Position numbers and translations under genes: made by a program | Source: CAZTVF01 sp964616985 | GTDB taxonomy: Bacteria; Planctomycetota; Phycisphaerae; SM23-33 | Length of the DNA: 49,616 nt | Assembly: GCA_964616985.1 (NCBI GenBank) | Contig: CAZTVF010000027.1 | Coordinates: 1-49,616, forward strand | Direction of reading: 5' to 3' | The notes under the pieces: model-generated | What the model saw: the letters and a program-made list of their open reading frames with translations, nothing else | Told to the model about the DNA's origin: nothing | Databases searched by the model: none | In this document: piece after piece, positions 7,883-13,652 of the stretch | Layout: each line of letters opens with the position of its first letter | Position numbering within the stretch: the first letter of the stretch is position 1

Positions 7883-9088
7883 TCACGCGCGGCCGAGCCG
7901 TTGTCGCCATTGGGCCAACCGGTGAAACGTGATCCGGTTGGAGTCATGGAAGTTGTTCGCGCCTCGGTACGCGGTGCGAACGAGGTATATAAGGTCGTCG
8001 CCGTCAAATTGCCAGTCCACGTACTGGAAACCCGTCAGCGACCGCGAGGGGCCCTCGGCCAGGCCGCTGTCGTCGGTCAGCAGCACGTCGGCGATCTGCC
8101 AGTTGCGAAGGTCGCGCGAGACGCACAGGCACAGCACATTCCGCTGGTAGGCACCGTCGTGGACGGGGCTGAACACGTCTCGCATCGCCTGCGACGCCCC
8201 GGCCGCCAGCATCTGGCGGGCCACGCTGCGAGTCGAGCCGGCCGCGGGATTCGAAAGCGTGACATACACCCCGGCCACGGCGTCGTGGCGGATCGTGAAC
8301 TTCGTCATGCCGCCGGGGAAATCGATGAACCCCGTCGCGGGATCGAACGTCACCCGCCGGCCGCCGTCTTCGACCTTCACGATCGCGGCCTTGTCAGCCA
8401 GCGGCTCGGAGTTCATCCGCAGGATGTTCCATATCTCGCCCGTCGGCGAGAGCACGCAGTTGCCCTCCAGCCAGCCGGGGTTCACCATCGGCCCCCACGC
8501 CGGGGGCACCCACGCGGGGTCGAACGCCAGCGAGTTGCTCATGGTCCAGCTGCAGGCGTCGAGCAGGTCGGCGTCCTGGGCAGCCGAGATGACGCATGAG
8601 CAAAAACCGCGGCCCCACACGCAGGGCGTGCAGTCCTCCACCGCTCGGTACAGCCGCCCGTCGTGGGCCAGCAGTGGCATGGGGCCGCAGTGATAGTTGG
8701 GCGGGTCGTGGTAGAAGCCGCCGGCGAACAGCAGGCCGCTGCCGGCGTCGGCCGGGTGTGTCCAGCGGTTGCCGCCGTCGTCGCTGCGGCGGATGACCAC
8801 CGAGCCGTACTGCTGCGAGCAGCCCAGCAGGTACACGCTGCCTCGGTGCACGAACAGCGTGCTCCAGAACGCGTTGGCGATATGCGTGACGTTCCGCCAC
8901 GTCCTGCCGTCGTCGACGCTGCGGTACACGCTGGTGAGGTGCTCCTCGTTCTGGTGGTTCTTCGGGCACCCCGACCCGAAATAGTCGTGCGTCGCCAGCA
9001 ACTCCCCGCCCGGCAGCCTCACAATGCTGGGGCTGCCCAGGTACGTCGCCGTCGCCGCATCCTGCTGCCGCAGTTCGATCAATTCCAT
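7883..9088 (-). CDS. Sialidase-like BNR-repeat protein
   Basis: The product is 401 residues from the ATG at 9088, which is preceded by GAGGAAACC. A longer open frame upstream runs through repeat sequence and is not used. The chain looks like a six-bladed sialidase fold. It has an early arginine-containing segment (SPSIVRLPGGELLATHD) and two Asp boxes fitting SxDxGxxW: SVDDGRTW and SDDGGNRW. Family members release sialic acids or related acidic sugars, although many BNR proteins in environmental genomes have no demonstrated activity. No signal peptide is present. It is the first gene of the minus-strand glycan set and has its own promoter-like sequence at 9141-9169. A 214-bp gap with hairpins separates it from the next gene. 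Confidence 0.75.
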   Translation of the reverse strand: MELIELRQQDAATATYLGSPSIVRLPGGELLATHDYFGSGCPKNHQNEEHLTSVYRSVDDGRTWRNVTHIANAFWSTLFVHRGSVYLLGCSQQYGSVVIRRSDDGGNRWTHPADAGSGLLFAGGFYHDPPNYHCGPMPLLAHDGRLYRAVEDCTPCVWGRGFCSCVISAAQDADLLDACSWTMSNSLAFDPAWVPPAWGPMVNPGWLEGNCVLSPTGEIWNILRMNSEPLADKAAIVKVEDGGRRVTFDPATGFIDFPGGMTKFTIRHDAVAGVYVTLSNPAAGSTRSVARQMLAAGASQAMRDVFSPVHDGAYQRNVLCLCVSRDLRNWQIADVLLTDDSGLAEGPSRSLTGFQYVDWQFDGDDLIYLVRTAYRGANNFHDSNRITFHRLAQWRQRLGRA

Positions 9089-9140
9089 GGTTTCCTCACC
9101 GCCGCACGCTTCGTCAATAAAGCCGCGCGGCCGGGCGAAG

Positions 9141-9169
9141 ATTCTACACCCTCCTGTGGCAATCGACAC
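9141..9169 (-). promoter_or_regulatory. Possible sigma-70 promoter of the sialidase-like gene
   Basis: On the minus strand TAGAAT (9146-9141) is preceded at 17 bp by GTGTCG (9169-9164). The -10 matches five of six consensus bases and the -35 three of six. It would give a leader of about 45 bases. The 377-bp gap 9089-9465 otherwise holds the hairpin at 9304 and the promoter-like sequence at 9359. Confidence 0.4.
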
Positions 9170-9303
9170 CAAAAACACCGTCGCATCAGGCGGCTGCGGC
9201 CGCGGCTGTTTCAGAAGCATGGGGGCGTACGCGCGAAGGGAGGTCACTGTTCCTGCTGTTGGCGGCCGGGACGGTGAGGCAAATCGAGCCCTTGCGGACA
9301 GTA

Positions 9304-9321
9304 CTGGGCGAGACGCCCGTG
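9304..9321. repeat. Short hairpin repeat GGGCG-AGA-CGCCC (copy 2)
   Basis: This copy shares GGGCGAGACGCCCGTG and a following TACG with copy 1 at 7826-7844, in the same orientation. The left arm has one change (CTGGGCG for CACGGGCG). The two copies bracket the sialidase-like gene. Confidence 0.6.
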
Positions 9322-9358
9322 CTACGGGGGATAATGCGATTGCCGTGCAAACGCGTGC

Positions 9359-9387
9359 TTGCTTCCCCCTATGCCTTCCATTATTCT
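9359..9387 (+). promoter_or_regulatory. Possible sigma-70 promoter of the NfeD/flotillin pair
   Basis: TTGCTT at 9359-9364 and TATTCT at 9382-9387 are separated by 17 bp, and each matches four of six consensus bases. It would start a transcript about 70 bases before the ATG at 9466. Confidence 0.35.
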
Positions 9388-9465
9388 CTTCGGCGGCCTC
9401 AGATCATCGAGGGTGGAATGCGCGTGGCCCCGGCCAGCGTGCGGGGACGATCAAAGGAGACGATC

Positions 9466-10122
9466 ATGTACGAATGGTGGCAGAACCTGTCAGGCCTCAA
9501 CCAAGTGTTCTATGCCAGCGCGTGCTTCTTCAGCCTCCTGTTCATCTGGCAGTTCCTCGCCGCATTGATGGGCTTCGGCGATCATGGCGGCATGGACATT
9601 CACGCCGCCGACGTCGACACCGGCGCGGGCTTCACCAATGATGGCGTCGACGTTCACATGGCCGAGCATGCGGCCGACTCGGTGGCGTCGTTCAAGATCC
9701 TCAGCGTGCGGGCCCTGCTCGCGTTCTTCACGATGTTCTCATGGGCGGGCGCCCTGTACCTGGATTCGGACATGAAGCCGGTGCTCGCGATCACCTACGC
9801 TTTCTGCTGGGGCGTCGGCGGGTTCATCATCACCGTGCTGCTGGTGAACTGGCTGCGAAACATGCAGGAGATCGGCACGGGCCGCCTGAGCACGTGCCTG
9901 GGCGCCCTGGGCACCGTATACCTGAACATCCCCGCCGGCGGCACGGGCGAGGTCCGCGTCACCGTCTCGGGCGTCGTCTCGCACATCCGCGCGATCGGCG
10001 CCGGCGGCGTGGCCATCCCGGCCGGCGCTCCCGTCAAAGTCATCCGGCTCATTGACCAGAACACCATCGAAGTCGAACCCGCCGCCCAGGCGGCCAGCGG
10101 AAAGGAAACCGTCTCATGCTGA
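9466..10122 (+). CDS. NfeD-like membrane protein (flotillin partner)
   Basis: This 218-residue protein starts at the ATG at 9466, preceded by AAAGGAG. The longer open frame beginning at 9259 runs through repeat DNA. Hydrophobic segments lie near residues 12-33, 76-92 and 100-122, with a short His/Asp-rich stretch between the first two. After a turn at LGALGTVY the last ~75 residues form small beta strands (GEVRVTVSG, GAPVKVIRLID, TIEVEP) fitting the OB fold of NfeD proteins such as B. subtilis YuaF or E. coli YqiJ. Such proteins are encoded beside flotillins and are thought to help organise membrane microdomains. The stop overlaps the flotillin start by 7 bases, implying coupled translation. 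Confidence 0.75.
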   Translation: MYEWWQNLSGLNQVFYASACFFSLLFIWQFLAALMGFGDHGGMDIHAADVDTGAGFTNDGVDVHMAEHAADSVASFKILSVRALLAFFTMFSWAGALYLDSDMKPVLAITYAFCWGVGGFIITVLLVNWLRNMQEIGTGRLSTCLGALGTVYLNIPAGGTGEVRVTVSGVVSHIRAIGAGGVAIPAGAPVKVIRLIDQNTIEVEPAAQAASGKETVSC

Positions 10123-11669
10123 GTTCCCTCGCCCTCTTCGCCGAGACCAGCACCAAGGAAGCCCCGTCGGGCATGTCGACGATCATGCTCGTCCTGCTGC
10201 TGGTGATCCTCGTATTTGGCTTCCTCTACATGATCCTCGCCCGCTACCGGCGGTGCCCGTCCAACAAGATCCTGGTCAAGTACGGCAAGACCGGCAGCGG
10301 CGCGGCCCAGTGCATCCACGGCGGTGCGACGTTCATCTGGCCGCTGTTCCAGGCGTACGACTACCTCGACCTCGAACCCTTCGTCGTGCCCGTCGACCTG
10401 ACCAACGCCCTCTCGCGCGAGAACATCCGCGTGGCCGTGCCGACCACCGTGACGGCCGCCATCTCCAACCGCCCGGGCATCATGGAGAACGCCGCCGTGC
10501 GACTCCTGGGCCTCTCCCGCGGGCAGATCCAGGCGCAGGCGCAGGACATCATCCTGGGCCAGATGCGAGCCGTCATCGCCACCATGGGCATCGAGGAAAT
10601 CAACCGCGACCGCCAGGCCTTCATGGCCAAGGTGAACGAGGCCGTTTCGGTGGAACTCGAGAAGATCGGCCTGACCGTCATCAACGTCAACATCCGCGAC
10701 ATCCAGGATGAGTCGGGCTACATCGAGGCCCTGGGCCGCAAGGCCGCCGCCGAGGCCATCAACCAGGCCAACATCGACGTAGCCGAGCAGGAAAAGACCG
10801 GCCAGACCGGCGTGGCCCAGCGCCAGCGCGACACCCGCGTCGCCGTCGCCGCCGCTAACGCCGCCGCCGAAATCGGCGAGGCCAACGCCACCAAGGACAA
10901 GCGCCAGCAGGTCGCCGGGCTCGTCTCGCAGGCGGAAATCGGCGAGGCCACCGCCACCCGAAACAAACGCCAGCAGACGGCGGCCCTGGACGCCGAGGCC
11001 GTCCAGGCGGAGACCGACGCCGGCGTCCGCAAGGCCGCCTTCAATGCCAACCAGGCCGTCGCCGAACAGGAAGCCCGCCAGCGCACCGAGTCCGCCTCCC
11101 GCGAGGCCGACGGCGCCATCCGCGTCGCGCAGGAAATCGCCCAGAAGAAGGCCGAGGATGCCAAGGCCCAGCGAGAGCAGTCGCGACTGAACGCCGAGAT
11201 GGTCGTCCCCGCCAACGCCGCGCGCGAGAAGCTCGTCATCGAGGCCGACGCCAGGAAACAGGAGCAGATCCGCCTCGCCGAAGGCCAGGCCTCCGCGATC
11301 CTGGCCAAGATGACCGCCGAGGCCAAGGGCACCCAGGCCGTCCTCGACGCCAAGGCCGAGGGCTATCGCCACCTCGTCGAGGCCTGCAACGACGCCCAGC
11401 AGATGGCCGCCATGCTCATCATCGAAAAGCTCACCGAGGTGGCCGCCATCCAGGCCAAGGCCATCGCCGACCTGCCGATCGAGAAGATCATCGTCTGGGA
11501 CGGCGGCGGCAGCGGCGGCGGCATGGAGAACCTCGGCAAGAAAATCATGGGCGCCCTGCCCCCCATGCACGAACTGGCCAAGCAGGTCGGCCTCGACCTG
11601 CCCGACTTCCTCGGCCGCATCGCCAAGGCCGCCGACAAGACGCCGCCCAAGGAGCAGGCACAAGCGTAG
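10116..11669 (+). CDS. Flotillin-like SPFH-domain protein
   Basis: The 517-residue product has one N-terminal membrane segment (about residues 21-42), then an SPFH domain (about 45-230). That domain contains RYRRCPSNKILVKYGK, NALSRENIRVAVP and VINVNIRDIQDESGYIEALGRKAAAEA. A long Ala/Glu/Lys/Gln-rich coiled coil follows to about residue 440, and the tail contains DGGGSGGGMENL. This is the layout of FloT/YuaG and YqiK, scaffold proteins that form large oligomers at the membrane and recruit partners to ordered lipid patches. The gene overlaps its NfeD partner upstream and is followed closely by a strong hairpin terminator. The flotillin family is clear; assigning FloT rather than FloA type relies on length and the NfeD neighbour. 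Confidence 0.9.
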   Translation: MLSSLALFAETSTKEAPSGMSTIMLVLLLVILVFGFLYMILARYRRCPSNKILVKYGKTGSGAAQCIHGGATFIWPLFQAYDYLDLEPFVVPVDLTNALSRENIRVAVPTTVTAAISNRPGIMENAAVRLLGLSRGQIQAQAQDIILGQMRAVIATMGIEEINRDRQAFMAKVNEAVSVELEKIGLTVINVNIRDIQDESGYIEALGRKAAAEAINQANIDVAEQEKTGQTGVAQRQRDTRVAVAAANAAAEIGEANATKDKRQQVAGLVSQAEIGEATATRNKRQQTAALDAEAVQAETDAGVRKAAFNANQAVAEQEARQRTESASREADGAIRVAQEIAQKKAEDAKAQREQSRLNAEMVVPANAAREKLVIEADARKQEQIRLAEGQASAILAKMTAEAKGTQAVLDAKAEGYRHLVEACNDAQQMAAMLIIEKLTEVAAIQAKAIADLPIEKIIVWDGGGSGGGMENLGKKIMGALPPMHELAKQVGLDLPDFLGRIAKAADKTPPKEQAQA

Positions 11670-11683
11670 ACGCACCGGCACTC

Positions 11684-11734
11684 AAAAACCGAGGACCGAC
11701 GACCGACGCAGCGCGGTTGTCGGTCCTTCCTTTT
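11684..11734. terminator. Bidirectional rho-independent terminator
   Basis: GGACCGAC-G-ACC at 11693-11704 pairs with GGT-T-GTCGGTCC at 11715-11726 as a 12-bp stem including one G.U pair, with a 10-nt loop. The + strand then reads TTCCTTTT. On the minus strand the A run at 11684-11688 gives the matching U tract. It serves the flotillin gene ending at 11669 and, from the other side, thpR ending at 11848. Confidence 0.75.
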
Positions 11735-11774
11735 GGGGCGTTCGTTTGTCCGGCTGGTGTGACCTGAGTCGATA

Positions 11775-11840
11775 GGTGGCAGCCTAACCAGGCGCCGCCA
11801 AGAGCGCGTCAGGGGCGGCGGTCCGTGAAGGCCGCCACCC
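11775..11840. repeat. Decayed copy of the GGTGGCGGCCTTCCC inverted repeat
   Basis: GGTGGCAGCCTAACCAGGCG on the left and GTGAAGGCCGCCACC on the right align with the ends of the full repeat at 12607-12675, with several substitutions. It lies just past the thpR stop. Confidence 0.5.
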
Positions 11841-11847
11841 GTTCCTG

Positions 11848-12423
11848 TCACGAGCGACTGGACCCCAGCGTTGCTCGCGCCATCGGCGTGTAGATCGACC
11901 CCTTGGGCGCGAGTGTGCTGCTGAAAACGATCACTTCCTCGGCGAGGCAGGCGCCGAAATCTTCCCCGGCCTGCGGCGCAATGGCGGAGCGGACCTCGTC
12001 GGGATGCTTGGCGAACTTGACCCGCCCCAGCGTGATGTGCGGCTTGAAGCTGCGTTCTTCTTCCTTGAGCCCCAGGCCCTCGAACGCCATCGCCAGCGCC
12101 TTGTGCAACTGCGTCATCCGGCCAGTCGAGTCATGCACGCCCACCCAGATCATCCGCAGTTGCCCGTGCGGTGGCACGGCCAGCACGCCTTCCACGTCGA
12201 AGTCGAAGGGCTCGACCGTCGCCGCGACCTCGGCCGCGATGTGGCAGACGTCGGCGGCCATCTCGTCCTTCACGTCGCCCAGGAAGTTCAGCGTGATGTG
12301 CAGATTTTCCGCCGCGACCCAGCTGATCCTGGCGTCCTGCGAGGCCAGCATCTCCTCCACATCCGCCAGCCCCTTGCGGATATGCTCGTCGATATCGATC
12401 GCCAGAAACGTTCGCTCGGACAT
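11848..12423 (-). CDS. thpR: RNA 2',3'-cyclic phosphodiesterase (2'-5' RNA ligase family)
   Basis: The 191-residue product carries the two HxTx motifs of the 2H phosphoesterase superfamily: HIT at residues 42-44 in ENLHITLNFLG and HIT at 129-131 in FKPHITLGR. ThpR/LigT enzymes open 2',3'-cyclic phosphate ends of RNA to 2'-phosphates and can join some 2'-5' tRNA halves in vitro. Length and motif spacing are normal for the family. The ATG at 12423 has GGAG upstream. An extension to 12537 would pass through a hairpin and dispersed repeats and is rejected. The gene is separated from the upstream kinase by 305 bp filled mainly with repeats, so co-transcription is uncertain. Confidence 0.9.
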   Translation of the reverse strand: MSERTFLAIDIDEHIRKGLADVEEMLASQDARISWVAAENLHITLNFLGDVKDEMAADVCHIAAEVAATVEPFDFDVEGVLAVPPHGQLRMIWVGVHDSTGRMTQLHKALAMAFEGLGLKEEERSFKPHITLGRVKFAKHPDEVRSAIAPQAGEDFGACLAEEVIVFSSTLAPKGSIYTPMARATLGSSRS

Positions 12424-12528
12424 AGTGACTCCGAATAATGAGCCTGTGCCATCTTCGGTCGCCCTGGTGCCTCGGCGGCACCCCTGCAAGCAATCCACCC
12501 TCATGCCACTTGGTGCCATCCCCGGTGC

Positions 12529-12552
12529 CACCCCCAAACTTGTTTGGGGGTG
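12529..12552. repeat. Perfect 10-bp hairpin CACCCCCAAA-CTTG-TTTGGGGGTG
   Basis: The arms 12529-12538 and 12543-12552 are exact complements around a CTTG tetraloop. On the minus strand this lies about 180 bases past the kinase stop and 106 bases before the thpR start, so it may end or trim the kinase transcript. Confidence 0.65.
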
Positions 12553-12606
12553 TCCTCAGATCGCGCCACCGACCTCATCGAAGGCGACACCGCCTGACGC
12601 ATTGAT

Positions 12607-12675
12607 GGGTGGCGGCCTTCCCAGGCCGCCGCCAACAACCACCCGAAAGGCGGCGGCCTGGGAAGGCCGCCACCC
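12607..12675. repeat. Dispersed inverted repeat, full copy with perfect 27-bp arms
   Basis: The arm 12607-12633 begins GGGTGGCGGCCTTCCC and the arm 12649-12675 is its exact 27-base reverse complement. The 15-nt spacer is AACAACCACCCGAAA. The same element recurs at 22327 and 49509 and in decayed form at 372, 11775, 19121 and 40425. The 305-bp gap 12424-12728 holds this element, the hairpin at 12529 and no gene. Confidence 0.8.
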
Positions 12676-12728
12676 GCCATTTCACGCGTCATGCAGCGTC
12701 AACTCGACACATTCCGACCACACAGCCG

Positions 12729-13640
12729 TCACGCCCAGAACCGCACCAGGTCCTGGAACTCGCCCATGCGGGCGTCGACCTCTTTGCGGCTGGACTTGGT
12801 GAAGCGGTCCAGCGAGAAACCTTCCAGGCCGATGCTCGCGGTGACCGTTCCGTACGCGATCGCCTGGCGAAGGGCGAAGGCGTCGACGCGGTCTTCGGCC
12901 GCCAAGTACCCCATCATAGCCCCGGCGAAGCTGTCGCCAGCGCCGGTGGGGTCGATCACGTTGAAGGTGGGGTAGCTGGGCAGGGCGAAGACCTTGCCGT
13001 CGGTGAACAGCAGGCTGCCGTGCTCGCCCTTCTTGATGACCACGAACCGCTTGACCACGCGAGCGATCTCCAGCCCCGCCGCCACCACGTTCGACTGGCA
13101 GGTCAGCAGCTTGGCCTCCGAGTCATTCAGCACCAGCCCGTCGAGCCGCTGCACCAGACCCATCAGGTTGTCCCGTTCGGCGTTGATCCACAGGTCCATC
13201 GTGTCGGCCACGACCAGCTTGGGCGCCTCCAGCTGGTCCAGCATCTGCATCTGCAGCGCCGGGTGCGTGTTGGCCAGGAAGACGTAGCGGCTGTCGCGGA
13301 AGGCCTGCGGGATGGTAGGCCCGCGCTCGGCCAGCACGTTGAGCTCCACGGCCACCGTGTCGCGCTCGTTCACGTCGTTGTGATACCGGCCATGCCAGCG
13401 GAAGGTCTTGGAGCCCTTGCGGACCTCCAGGCCGGCCAGGTCGATTCGCGCATTGGCCCGCACCGGGTCGAGGAAGCCCTCGGGGCAGTCCTCCCCCACC
13501 ACGCCCACCAGGCGAACGGGCGTGAAGAAGCTCGCGGCATAGGCGAAGTAGATGCTCGACCCGCCCAGGGCGTCCTTGACCATGCCCGAGGGCGTTTCAA
13601 CCGTGTCGATTCCGATGCTTCCGGTGACCAGCAGAGACAT
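12729..13640 (-). CDS. PfkB-family carbohydrate kinase
   Basis: The 303-residue protein belongs to the ribokinase/PfkB family, which phosphorylates sugars or nucleosides with ATP. The N-terminal substrate-binding GG is seen in DALGGSSIYFAYAAS (near residue 26). The second signature DPTGAGDSFAG lies at residues 230-240, with Asp236 as the likely catalytic base and the anion hole formed by GAGD. The ATG at 13640 follows AAGGAACACCT. The gene lies 12 bases after the GH116 glycosidase stop, so the two are probably one operon in which the glycosidase releases a sugar and this enzyme phosphorylates it. The specific sugar cannot be named. Confidence 0.88.
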   Translation of the reverse strand: MSLLVTGSIGIDTVETPSGMVKDALGGSSIYFAYAASFFTPVRLVGVVGEDCPEGFLDPVRANARIDLAGLEVRKGSKTFRWHGRYHNDVNERDTVAVELNVLAERGPTIPQAFRDSRYVFLANTHPALQMQMLDQLEAPKLVVADTMDLWINAERDNLMGLVQRLDGLVLNDSEAKLLTCQSNVVAAGLEIARVVKRFVVIKKGEHGSLLFTDGKVFALPSYPTFNVIDPTGAGDSFAGAMMGYLAAEDRVDAFALRQAIAYGTVTASIGLEGFSLDRFTKSSRKEVDARMGEFQDLVRFWA

Positions 13641-13652
13641 AGGTGTTCCTTG

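Noticed and set aside
9259..9465. Upstream extension of the NfeD-like protein
   Set aside because: The extension is translated hairpin repeat and promoter-like sequence, and AAAGGAG directly precedes the ATG at 9466.
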